From positions 1 through 38,134 of the forward strand of contig CACMYE010000009.1 of NCBI GenBank assembly GCA_902617825.1: a stretch of DNA of 38,134 nucleotides, written 5' to 3'. Below the pieces are notes generated by a model. The model was given only the letters and a program-made list of their open reading frames with translations. It was not told where the DNA came from and searched no databases. The stretch is from an uncultured Pelagibacteraceae bacterium. Its GTDB lineage: Bacteria > Pseudomonadota > Alphaproteobacteria > Pelagibacterales > Pelagibacteraceae. The position numbers and the translations under genes are program-made. Below, one piece after another: positions 1 to 7,457 of the stretch; position 1 is the first letter of the stretch, and each line of letters starts with the position of its first letter.

Positions 1-297
1 GTATATTTTATTCCAATAAACTGAAATGTCGTCCTTTTTTTTTATCTTTGATAACACATCTAGCTCATCTCCCTCTAATATTTGAAGATTTATTTTATAT
101 TTAGATAATTCTGATTTAAATTCTTCTAAAGATTTATAAATCCACCATTTTTGTGCCTCTCGTTTTTTATCAAAATCAGCTTTGTTATAAATAAATAATC
201 CAATAACATTATCATGATTTTGACTAGCAAAAGAAAGAGCAGGATTATGTTCAATTCTAAAATCTTCTCTGATCCAAAATATTGCATTTTTTGTCAT
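1..297 (-). CDS. phr: Deoxyribodipyrimidine photolyase, N-terminal part (runs off the window)
   Basis: This is the first 99 residues of a gene that continues beyond the left edge. It starts at an ATG whose complement is at 295-297. The protein opens with MTKNAIFWIREDFRIEHNPA, matching the start of the photolyase/cryptochrome alpha/beta domain (consensus like WxRxDLRxxDNPAL), followed by VIGLFIYN, where that family has its second beta strand. Family members split UV-induced cyclobutane pyrimidine dimers using FADH- and an antenna cofactor; the FAD domain lies outside the window, so activity cannot be judged. It sits 7 bases downstream of the PLP lyase gene on the same strand and is probably co-transcribed with it. 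A non-repair cryptochrome is the main alternative. Confidence 0.8.
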   Translation of the reverse strand, partial: MTKNAIFWIREDFRIEHNPALSFASQNHDNVIGLFIYNKADFDKKREAQKWWIYKSLEEFKSELSKYKINLQILEGDELDVLSKIKKKDDISVYWNKIY

Positions 298-304
298 GTG
301 AATT

Positions 305-1438
305 TTATTTTCTTCCTTTTGATAGCAGTTGTTTGTAAAGTTTAACATCTGCATTACCTTCGCATCCTATTACTAAAACATTAGATTTTTCATTTAGTTC
401 AATGAGTTTTTTAGTCTTATAATTATTACAAATACCAATTAGGCTTATAATTCCAGGTGTAGAGCATTCTCCACCAATTATAGAATTTTTACTGAGCTTT
501 TTGTCTTTGAGCATAGCTACAGTTTTGGCAACATTCCGATCACTTACAGATACACAACAATTGCTTGCTTTTTTTAATATTTGCCAAGGAATATATGACA
601 TTTCATTACATGACATACCGCCCATGATACTTTCTTTTTTAATCTTAATTTTTTTAAGTCTATTAATTTTAATGCTCTGAAGTACACAATCAGCTCTATC
701 AGGCTCAACAATTATAATTTTTGGAATCTTTTTAAAATATTCTGCAACACCAGCAACAACACCAGCAGCCATACCCCCAACACCGGCTTGTAAAAAAATA
801 TGGGTTATATATTGATTAGTTTGTTTAGATATTTCTCTTATCATAATGGAATATCCTGCCATTGTAAGTTGAGGGACCAATTTGTAATCTCTTGTCGCAA
901 CATCTTGCACGATTTTCCAATTATTTTTTTTCGATAACTTTTTACACTCATTAAGTGAGTTTTCGTAATCTCCTTTAACTCTTATAACTTCAGCCCCAAA
1001 TTTTTTAATTTCATTAACTCTTGAATCACTTACGTATTGACTAACAAAGATTTTACATTTTAAACCTAATCTTTTTGCGCCCCATGCAACAGATCTTCCA
1101 TGGTTTCCAGCGGTTGCTGAGGAAACAATTATATTTTTTTTTTCTTTTGAAATTCTTTCAACAGCATACGCTCCCCCTAATGCTTTAAAGGATTTTAAAT
1201 GAAATCTTTTCGACTCATCTTTATAAAAAACATTATTAACTTTTAAATTTTTTTGTAATTTATCAAGTTTAATTAAGGGTGTAGCCTTATAATTTTTCCA
1301 ACTAGAAATTGATTTAAAAGCATTCGTTAATAATAAAGAAGGGACAAATTTTAAAACATAATTTCTTTTAAAACTGAAATTATTATTTTTTAAAGATTTT
1401 GTAAGCGTCCAATTTTTAATACTTTTCAAACTCTTCAC
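305..1438 (-). CDS. Diaminopropionate ammonia-lyase-like PLP enzyme (fold type II)
   Basis: A 377-residue PLP-dependent enzyme of the threonine dehydratase/DAPAL group. Visible signatures are DESKRFHLKSFKALGGAYA (residues 74-92), with K85 the expected Schiff-base lysine, the phosphate-binding loop ATAGNHGRSVAWGA (108-121), a glycine-rich QAGVGGMAAG segment and GCEGNADV near the end. The size fits diaminopropionate ammonia-lyase, which converts 2,3-diaminopropionate to pyruvate and ammonia. DAPALs characterised in enteric bacteria have TDGNHGR in the loop, with the Asp acting as a base; here it is TAGNHGR, so the substrate may differ, for example a hydroxyamino acid. The start is GTG, one base after the gmaS stop; no in-frame ATG occurs before the catalytic domain. 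It is likely co-transcribed with gmaS. Confidence 0.7.
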   Translation of the reverse strand: MKSLKSIKNWTLTKSLKNNNFSFKRNYVLKFVPSLLLTNAFKSISSWKNYKATPLIKLDKLQKNLKVNNVFYKDESKRFHLKSFKALGGAYAVERISKEKKNIIVSSATAGNHGRSVAWGAKRLGLKCKIFVSQYVSDSRVNEIKKFGAEVIRVKGDYENSLNECKKLSKKNNWKIVQDVATRDYKLVPQLTMAGYSIMIREISKQTNQYITHIFLQAGVGGMAAGVVAGVAEYFKKIPKIIIVEPDRADCVLQSIKINRLKKIKIKKESIMGGMSCNEMSYIPWQILKKASNCCVSVSDRNVAKTVAMLKDKKLSKNSIIGGECSTPGIISLIGICNNYKTKKLIELNEKSNVLVIGCEGNADVKLYKQLLSKGRK

Positions 1439-1439
1439 T

Positions 1440-2765
1440 TTAACAGTCTAGTGTATTTCGTCTTTCCCATTTTGTTACAGGTTTGGACTTATCGAAGTTT
1501 TCTTTGTTATCAAATTCATTAATTTCAGATTTTCTAAGTTTTATATAACTACTAATTGTTTCTTTTCCAAAAGCTTCATTCATTTCCTTATTATTTTTTA
1601 AAAGTTCTAGCGAGTCTTGAAGTTCATTTGGTAATTTAGGTAAATTAGGATATTTTTTGTAATCAGTGTACATATTACATGTAAGAGGCTCTCCTGGATC
1701 AATTTTATTTTTTAATCCATATAGCCCAGCAGCTAAAACACTTGCTTGTAATAAATATGGATTTGCAGATCCATCCATCAATCTTAGTTCAAATCTACCA
1801 GGATCTGGAATTCTTATCATATGAGTTCTGTTATTACCTGTATAAGATATGCTGCTCGGTGACCATGATGCTCCAGATTTTGTTGGAGGTGCATTAATCC
1901 TTCTATAGCTATTAATTGTTGGATTAAAGAAAGCAGATAGAGATGAAGCATTTTTAATTACTCCACCTAAAAAATTGTAAGCCATTTTACTAAGTCCAAG
2001 CTTGTCTGATTTATCTAAAAATTTATTTTCCTTTCCATTCCAAACTGATACATGGGCATGACAACCATTACCTGTGAGGTTTTCAAATGGTTTAGGCATA
2101 AAAGTTGCTCTTAAACCGTGTTTTTCAGCTATAGTTTTTACCATATATTTAAAAAACGTATGTCTATCTGCTGTTTTTAGACAATCCTCATAATCCCAAT
2201 TCATTTCAAATTGACCATTAGCATCTTCATGATCGTTTTGATAAGGACCCCATCCCATCTCAATCATGCAATCACAAATCTCTTTAATTAAATCATATCT
2301 CCTCATTAAAGCTGATTGGTCATAACAAGGTTTAGACTGGGTATCTCTTAGATCAGCAATTGAATTTCCATCTGGTGAGATTAAAAAGTATTCACACTCT
2401 ACACCTGATTTCATTGTTAGGTTTTGTTTTTTTAATCTCTTAATTTGATTTTTTAGCATTACTCTTGGAGAAGCTTCAACAGGTTTACCATTCATCCATA
2501 AATCAGATGCAAGCCATCCTACTTCTTTATTCCAAGGTAATTGAATTAAACTATCTGGATCAGGAATACCGAACATATCGCTATCTGCAGGTGACATATC
2601 CAGCCAAGCTGCAAAACCAGCAAATCCTGCTCCTGCAGTCTGCATTTCTTTAATAGCATGCGCTGGAACTAGTTTTGATCTGAGTACACCAAAAAGATCA
2701 ACAAAGCTAATTAAGAAATATTTTATTTTTTTTTGCTTTGCTGTTTTGAATAAGTTTTTAGCCAT
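1440..2765 (-). CDS. gmaS: Gamma-glutamylmethylamide synthetase (GlnT/glutamine synthetase-like)
   Basis: A 441-residue glutamine synthetase-fold protein. Recognisable parts are the N-terminal beta-grasp segment ISFVDLFGVLRSKLVPA, the metal/substrate segment GVECEYFLISPDG, QNDHEDANGQFEMNW, the NGCHAHVS histidine loop, NPTINSYRRINAP and the C-terminal RFELRLMDGSANPYL. The N-terminal segment and the GAGFAGFAAWLDMSPA stretch resemble, from memory, GmaS/GlnT proteins of methylamine-using alphaproteobacteria. GmaS ligates methylamine to glutamate with ATP, the entry step of the indirect methylamine pathway. mgsABC, a sox/mgd operon, amt and tmm/tdm in the same window support this. True glutamine synthesis by a GlnT-type enzyme is the alternative, and a second family member lies at 8417-9886. 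It follows a 50-residue ORF by 17 bases. Confidence 0.75.
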   Translation of the reverse strand: MAKNLFKTAKQKKIKYFLISFVDLFGVLRSKLVPAHAIKEMQTAGAGFAGFAAWLDMSPADSDMFGIPDPDSLIQLPWNKEVGWLASDLWMNGKPVEASPRVMLKNQIKRLKKQNLTMKSGVECEYFLISPDGNSIADLRDTQSKPCYDQSALMRRYDLIKEICDCMIEMGWGPYQNDHEDANGQFEMNWDYEDCLKTADRHTFFKYMVKTIAEKHGLRATFMPKPFENLTGNGCHAHVSVWNGKENKFLDKSDKLGLSKMAYNFLGGVIKNASSLSAFFNPTINSYRRINAPPTKSGASWSPSSISYTGNNRTHMIRIPDPGRFELRLMDGSANPYLLQASVLAAGLYGLKNKIDPGEPLTCNMYTDYKKYPNLPKLPNELQDSLELLKNNKEMNEAFGKETISSYIKLRKSEINEFDNKENFDKSKPVTKWERRNTLDC

Positions 2766-2782
2766 TGCCTAGGCTATCACAA

Positions 2783-2935
2783 TTATTTAAAAAATGAAAA
2801 GATAGTTTCTTTATATAAAATAAAATTTACTAGTACTATTAAGATAATTGCAAGAATTACGCCATACTTTGCTTTTGGAAAAGCAACCCCTCTCATTTTC
2901 GTAGGTCTTAGCTCTTCGTTTTTATCTTCACTCAT
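2783..2935 (-). CDS. 50-residue single-pass membrane protein, unknown
   Basis: A short ORF found by reading the gap between gmaS and the amt terminator. It has a charged, hydrophilic N-terminus (MSEDKNEELRPTKMRG), one strongly hydrophobic segment (about residues 24-41, VILAIILIVLVNFI at its core) and a short basic/aromatic tail ending SFFK. It begins just past the terminator of the amt transcript and ends 17 bases before gmaS, so it would be the first gene of a gmaS operon. No clear Shine-Dalgarno precedes it, as is common in such genomes. I do not recognise a family. The clean soluble-then-membrane pattern in an otherwise unexplained gap is the main argument that it is real. Confidence 0.5.
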   Translation of the reverse strand: MSEDKNEELRPTKMRGVAFPKAKYGVILAIILIVLVNFILYKETIFSFFK

Positions 2936-2957
2936 TATAATAAGATTATAAAAAAAA

Positions 2958-2981
2958 GGGCGCTACTTTCAAGTAGCGCCC
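2958..2981 (-). terminator. Rho-independent terminator after the amt/76-residue gene transcript
   Basis: A perfect inverted repeat, GGGCGCTACTT/AAGTAGCGCCC, around a two-base centre. On the minus strand it is followed by a run of seven T (complement of the A run at 2951-2957). It begins 15 bases after the stop of the 76-residue gene. It is conspicuously GC-rich against the surrounding sequence. Confidence 0.9.
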
Positions 2982-2995
2982 AAATTTTCTTTTAA

Positions 2996-3226
2996 TTACC
3001 AATCGGTAATGTTGCTTTTATGATCGTTTGCACCGTGTCTTTTTCTAGATAATCTATCAAGTTCTTCCCTCTCAGATTTATCTGTTATGACACTCCATCC
3101 AATCCATACAGCAATTAACAATAGGACTAGTATAAATTCACTAGATCCTGCTCCAGGATAAACCGATCCAGCAACCTCTTCTGCAGGTTTATTTAGATGA
3201 TCTATCCAGTTTGATACTGTAGCCAT
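2996..3226 (-). CDS. 76-residue single-pass membrane protein downstream of amt
   Basis: A small protein with a hydrophilic N-terminus (about 30 residues), one membrane span (about 31-48, FILVLLLIAVWIGWSVI) and a highly charged tail with KSEREELDRLSRKRH. A strong AAGGAG ribosome site lies five bases from the ATG. It starts 11 bases after the amt stop and is followed directly by a strong terminator, so amt and this gene form a two-gene unit. The tight coupling suggests an Amt-associated or regulatory subunit, but that is inference from position only; I recognise no family. No GlnK (PII), the usual amt partner, is present in the window. Confidence 0.75.
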   Translation of the reverse strand: MATVSNWIDHLNKPAEEVAGSVYPGAGSSEFILVLLLIAVWIGWSVITDKSEREELDRLSRKRHGANDHKSNITDW

Positions 3227-3237
3227 ATTTTTCTCCT

Positions 3238-4638
3238 TTACCTGGTTGCCGATGCGACTGCTTTTTCATCATCTTTTGCAGTCTCCATCATTTCATAGTC
3301 TAATCCTGCTATCTCAACTTCACGAGGGATTCTTAATTTACCCATTCCGTTAAGAACTCTAGCAATTATATATCCTGGTATAAGCCCAAGAACAACGAAC
3401 ATTATTATTGCTCCTATGAATTGACCCAATGGGTTAATTGTTGCATAGGTTAATCCATCAAACATAGCTCCAACGCTATAACCAGATGAAGGATAACCAT
3501 TTAAAACAAAGCCACAGATTACAAGACCAATAAAGCCAGCATAACCATGTACAGCTACTGCCCCAACTGCATCATCAATTTTGAACTTTCGTTCAACCCA
3601 ATAATGAAGTTTGTAGGAAATCACAACACCAATCATACCAATAATTAAAGCTTGTATTGGATGATATAAGTCATTTCCAGCTGATGCACATATTATACCT
3701 GCTAGTCCACTTGAGTAAGTCCAGAAAGGATCACCTTTTGCAATAACATATCCAGCTAACAATCCACCTGATAACGACATTAAGAAGTTCATAGTTATTC
3801 CACTTAATGTAGTGGGCGTTAAATAGATGTTAGTTGCAGTCCAGAATGTTACTCCTTCCATTCCATACTCTGGCCCAAGGTCATAAATTGGAACATTACA
3901 TGCTGCATAAAATCCCCAGAAACCAGTATAAATTAGAAATAATCCAATAGTAACCAGCCAAGGATTTCTAGGCCCAATGTTTCTTGGTTCACCACTTGAT
4001 GAGAACTTTCCTATTCTTGGTCCTAGAACCATTAGAACACCCAGTGCAAATCCACCTGCTATAGCATGAATAACACCTGACGCATAAGCATCATGATATC
4101 CTAAAAGTTTTAACATCCACCCGTCAAAGTGCCATCCCCATGAAGCATCTATCGACCAGAAAACAGATCCAATCGCAATTGCTAAAACTCCAAATGCAAA
4201 AGTTGTTATCCTTTCAATGATAGCCCCAGAAACGATAGAAGCAGCAGTCCATGAAAATAATAAGAACGCTGCCCAGAAAACACCCATAATATGATCGTTT
4301 AAATTTACTGCCATAAGAGCATTGGTTGGATTAGCAAGATCATTTCCTCCAAATCCACCACTTAAAACGAGTCCGGTGCTTTCTGTCATTATTGACGGAG
4401 CTAGTCCAGGTCCTGTTGGAAAAGCCCAATAAATCCACCAACCAAATAAAAACCATGTTACTGTTACCAAAGGTATAAGCATTGTGTTTTTCATTAAGGT
4501 ATGTTGGTGGTGTTTGTATCTTGATGCTCCAACTTCGTACATACAGAAACCGACGTGAATTAAAAACATCAGTACTACTGTTACCCAGTAGTAAAATTCT
4601 GTAAATATAGTTGTAAGAGCACCTAACTGATCAGTCAT
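3238..4638 (-). CDS. amt: Ammonium/methylammonium transporter, Amt family
   Basis: A 466-residue integral membrane protein with about eleven hydrophobic spans. The Amt pore residues are visible: D183 followed eight residues later by H191 (HDAYASGVIHAIAGG), and the second twin histidine H364 in AVHGYAGFIG. The family conducts ammonium or ammonia across the inner membrane, and many members also take methylammonium. The N-terminus is short and there is no obvious signal peptide. A GGGGG ribosome site lies six bases before the ATG. It lies between the mgs cluster and gmaS, so it could supply methylamine or recapture ammonium released by the pathway. The 122 bases upstream hold a weak hairpin after the preceding gene and presumably the promoter. 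Confidence 0.93.
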   Translation of the reverse strand: MTDQLGALTTIFTEFYYWVTVVLMFLIHVGFCMYEVGASRYKHHQHTLMKNTMLIPLVTVTWFLFGWWIYWAFPTGPGLAPSIMTESTGLVLSGGFGGNDLANPTNALMAVNLNDHIMGVFWAAFLLFSWTAASIVSGAIIERITTFAFGVLAIAIGSVFWSIDASWGWHFDGWMLKLLGYHDAYASGVIHAIAGGFALGVLMVLGPRIGKFSSSGEPRNIGPRNPWLVTIGLFLIYTGFWGFYAACNVPIYDLGPEYGMEGVTFWTATNIYLTPTTLSGITMNFLMSLSGGLLAGYVIAKGDPFWTYSSGLAGIICASAGNDLYHPIQALIIGMIGVVISYKLHYWVERKFKIDDAVGAVAVHGYAGFIGLVICGFVLNGYPSSGYSVGAMFDGLTYATINPLGQFIGAIIMFVVLGLIPGYIIARVLNGMGKLRIPREVEIAGLDYEMMETAKDDEKAVASATR

Positions 4639-4739
4639 TTTTTACCCCCATATTTGTTTAAGAAATCTTATGAAATTTTTAAAGGTGTTACAAATAAAAA
4701 TATTTAAAAACCTACTCTGGACAATAGATTTTAAAATAA

Positions 4740-4754
4740 AATCAACTCTTGATT
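4740..4754 (-). terminator. Possible weak terminator at the end of the mgs cluster
   Basis: On the minus strand a six-base-pair hairpin (AATCAA-GAG-TTGATT) is followed by TTATTTTAAAAT. It lies just beyond the stop of the 137-residue gene and before amt. The stem is short and AT-rich, so it may terminate only partly or not at all. Confidence 0.35.
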
Positions 4755-4760
4755 GTGATA

Positions 4761-5174
4761 TTAAAATTTTAAATAAGCTTTTTTAAGATCAACTAGCGGA
4801 TGTTTAGGAGACATTTGAAATTTAACCAATAGTTCTCTAGCTATCATATCTCTATCTTGCTGATTGTTAGGCAATTTAATTGATTTTGGAATAGTAACCC
4901 AACCGTTAGCATTTCTACAAAATACCGCTGGTCTGTCTTCTTCATAACCCATATGAACATCTTCTAGCCAGTTTAAATCATCCCAACCCATGGCCTCAAT
5001 ATATTTTTTTAAGAAAGGTGTAATCTTTTTATAATCTGGAAGTAAATTAACGTCATATCTGTAACCAATATGTTGACCAATTAATTTTTCTCTTGCAGTT
5101 TCCTTAAAAGTACCAAGTTTATCTTTTTTTGGTTTGCCTTTAGATTTTATTTTTTTTGTTTTTTTCTTTGGCAT
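4761..5174 (-). CDS. Conserved-looking 137-residue protein at the end of the mgs cluster, unknown function
   Basis: A soluble protein with a very basic start, MPKKKTKKIKSKGKPKKDK, then a compact domain containing YIEAMGWDDLNWLEDVHMGYEE and RPAVFCRNANGWVTIPKSI. I chose the ATG at 5174: a GAG-containing ribosome site precedes it, it lies 7 bases after the mgsC stop, and the longer in-frame start would overlap mgsC. MgsC next door begins with a very similar MPKKK lysine-rich tail. No family recognised. Position and the shared tail suggest an accessory subunit or partner of the N-methylglutamate synthase-type complex, which is inference. Confidence 0.75.
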   Translation of the reverse strand: MPKKKTKKIKSKGKPKKDKLGTFKETAREKLIGQHIGYRYDVNLLPDYKKITPFLKKYIEAMGWDDLNWLEDVHMGYEEDRPAVFCRNANGWVTIPKSIKLPNNQQDRDMIARELLVKFQMSPKHPLVDLKKAYLKF

Positions 5175-5181
5175 AGTTACT

Positions 5182-6603
5182 CTATATTTTGTGATAGTTA
5201 TCAACTCCAACAGTGTAATTAGTACCAGCTAAAGGAACTTTAGCTAATGCAGATGCCTCTGATGTTAATGCAGCTAAATCCTCTGGTTCTAACGAATGTA
5301 TATTTGTTTTACCACAAGCTCTTGCTAGTAATTGAGCTTCTAAAGTCATTGCGTGTAAATAGTTATAAACTCTTAAAGCAGCATCATCAGGATTTAATCT
5401 TGCTCTTAGTTTTGGATCTTGCGTAGCAACTCCAACTGGGCAACGACCAGTGTGACAGTGGTAACATTCTCCAGCCTTTACTCCCATTTCTTTTTCAAAA
5501 TCAGCTTCAGGAATATCTTTGTTACAGTTAAGTGCTATCATTGATCCTGTACCAATCGCAATTGCATCAGCTCCTAATGCTAAAGCTTTTGCCATATCAG
5601 CACCATCTCTTACTCCACCAGCATAAATTAGAGTTACTTTTCCAGTTTTACCAACATCATCAATCGCTCTTCTAGCTTCTCTAATAGCTGCAATTCCAGG
5701 TATCCCAGTATTTGCAGCAGCAATGTGTGGACCAGCACCTGTAGATCCTTCCATTCCATCTAAATAAATTGAGTCCGGATCACATTTTGCAGCCATTCGG
5801 ACATCGTCATAAACTTTTGAAGCTCCTAATTTTAATTGAATTGGAACTTTATTTTTTGTTAACTGTCTTAATTCTTGAACTTTCAAAGCTAAATCATCAG
5901 GACCTAACCAGTCGGGGTGTCTAGCAGGCGATCTTTGGTCAATACCTGAAGGTAGTGATCTCATTTCAGCAACTTGGTCAGTTACTTTTTGTCCCATAAG
6001 GTGGCCACCCATTCCAACTTTTTGACCTTGTCCAATAAAAACTTCTATTCCATCAGCTAACTGAGCATGATGAGGATTAAAACCATATCTTGATTGAATA
6101 CATTGGTAGTACCATTTTTCAGAATATCTTCTTTCATCTGGTATCATTCCACCTTCGCCTGAACAAGTAGCGCTACCAGCCATAGTTGCTCCTCTTGCTA
6201 AAGCAGTTTTAGCCTCATAAGACAATGCACCAAAACTCATCCCAGTAATATAAACTGGTATATCTAATTCAATTGGGTTTTCACATCTTGGACCAATTAC
6301 TGTTTTGGTCTCACATTTTTCTCTGTAACCTTCAATGACAAATCTTGTTAATGTTCCTGGTAAGAAAACTAAATCATCAAATGTTGGAATTTTTTTCATC
6401 AATGCCATTCCTCGCATTCTGTATCTTCCTAACTGTGCTTTGATATGTATGTCGTCTATTACTTCAGGAGTGAAGATTGCATTATGCCCTAATAAACTTT
6501 TATTTCTTTTTCCTTCTTCGTGTGCGTGGACATCAGCCTTTCCACCAACTCCTTTTCCATTTGCTTTTAATTTTCCATTTTTTTTGTTTTTTTTCTTAGG
6601 CAT
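5182..6603 (-). CDS. mgsC: N-methylglutamate synthase subunit C / glutamate synthase-like FMN domain (GlxD type)
   Basis: A 473-residue protein matching the FMN-binding central domain of glutamate synthase: ITGMSFGALS (substrate/FMN loop), a TIM-barrel with KLGASKVYDDV, IYLDGMEGSTGAGP, YAGGVRDGADMAKALALGADAIAIG (phosphate site) and the iron-sulfur cysteines C380, C383 and C388 in CYHCHTGRCPVG. In MgsABC this subunit would perform the step joining methylamine from gamma-glutamylmethylamide or glutamine to 2-oxoglutarate, giving N-methylglutamate. The N-terminal 25 residues are a lysine/glycine-rich extension before the domain. It overlaps the mgsB stop by one base (TAATG). A GlxD protein outside methylamine metabolism is the alternative; the surrounding genes favour mgsC. 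Confidence 0.85.
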   Translation of the reverse strand: MPKKKNKKNGKLKANGKGVGGKADVHAHEEGKRNKSLLGHNAIFTPEVIDDIHIKAQLGRYRMRGMALMKKIPTFDDLVFLPGTLTRFVIEGYREKCETKTVIGPRCENPIELDIPVYITGMSFGALSYEAKTALARGATMAGSATCSGEGGMIPDERRYSEKWYYQCIQSRYGFNPHHAQLADGIEVFIGQGQKVGMGGHLMGQKVTDQVAEMRSLPSGIDQRSPARHPDWLGPDDLALKVQELRQLTKNKVPIQLKLGASKVYDDVRMAAKCDPDSIYLDGMEGSTGAGPHIAAANTGIPGIAAIREARRAIDDVGKTGKVTLIYAGGVRDGADMAKALALGADAIAIGTGSMIALNCNKDIPEADFEKEMGVKAGECYHCHTGRCPVGVATQDPKLRARLNPDDAALRVYNYLHAMTLEAQLLARACGKTNIHSLEPEDLAALTSEASALAKVPLAGTNYTVGVDNYHKI

Positions 6604-7457
6604 TAAATTGCTCCCTTCTTCTCTGTAGGTTCTAAATTATCGTAATTCCAAAGTTTTTTACCAGCTACAATTTTTTTCATTTTACTAACGTCAAAATCTT
6701 CACCTATTTCTGCAACCTTTAGTTTTCGTTTTAACCAATCTTGATCACTAGATGTCAATTCTGCGTCTACTGCATCACTACCATATGATCCAATTTCTCC
6801 ACCTACGAAAATTGTCCCATCATACATAGAATCACCCAAATTTATTCCAACATCTCCAAGGATAATTATTCTTCCTCTTTGCATCATAAAACCAGTAAAT
6901 GCACCAGCATCTCCACCAATAATAATTGTTCCACCTTTCATATCGATACCAGTTCTTGCACCAACACTACCTTTACAGATTAAATCTCCACCTCTTATTG
7001 CAGCTCCAAAACAAGAACCTGCATTTTTTTCAATAACAACTTTTCCAGCCATTAAATTTTCTGCACATGACCAACCAACTCTTCCGTTGATTCTAACAAT
7101 TGGACCATCACAAGATCCCATTCCAAAATATCCCAAACTTCCCTCAAAAATTAAATTTAGTTTATTTAAAATACCAACACCTAAACTGTGTTTTCCTTGT
7201 GGATTTTTAATTACTATTGTTCCATATCCTTGGCTCATTAAGTTATCTATTTCTTTATTAGCCTCAGGTGCTGACATATTCATTACGTCTAAGTCTGTTC
7301 TTTTATTAAAGTCAACATCGTAAGTTCCAAAATAATAAAAGTTTTCAGCTTCATCAGGGTTAAAAAATTTTTGCTGAGTTCTTCCTGTTAATACCTCAGT
7401 ATGCATTCCCATTGATTGGGCTTTGGACTTTTTCTCACTTGTTTTTATATTTGCCAT
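6603..7457 (-). CDS. mgsB: N-methylglutamate synthase subunit B (GltB C-terminal/GXGXG domain, GlxC type)
   Basis: A 284-residue protein built around the right-handed beta-helix seen at the C-terminus of glutamate synthase and in formylmethanofuran dehydrogenase subunit C. Repeating glycine-spaced turns are visible: GYFGMGSCDGPIVRINGRVG, GGDLICKGSVGARTGIDMKG, GGDAGAFTGFMMQRG and GDVGINLGDSMYDG. It has no catalytic motif and is thought to be structural, holding amidotransferase and FMN subunits together. It overlaps mgsA by 13 bases and mgsC by one base, indicating translational coupling of the three subunits, which correspond to pieces of a single glutamate synthase large chain. Confidence 0.87.
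   Translation of the reverse strand: MANIKTSEKKSKAQSMGMHTEVLTGRTQQKFFNPDEAENFYYFGTYDVDFNKRTDLDVMNMSAPEANKEIDNLMSQGYGTIVIKNPQGKHSLGVGILNKLNLIFEGSLGYFGMGSCDGPIVRINGRVGWSCAENLMAGKVVIEKNAGSCFGAAIRGGDLICKGSVGARTGIDMKGGTIIIGGDAGAFTGFMMQRGRIIILGDVGINLGDSMYDGTIFVGGEIGSYGSDAVDAELTSSDQDWLKRKLKVAEIGEDFDVSKMKKIVAGKKLWNYDNLEPTEKKGAI

Noticed and set aside
5175..5210. Longer start for the 137-residue gene (MELITITKYRVT extension)
   Set aside because: It would overlap the end of mgsC, and the extension is merely the mgsC tail in another frame; the internal ATG has a ribosome site and matches the MPKKK start seen in MgsC.
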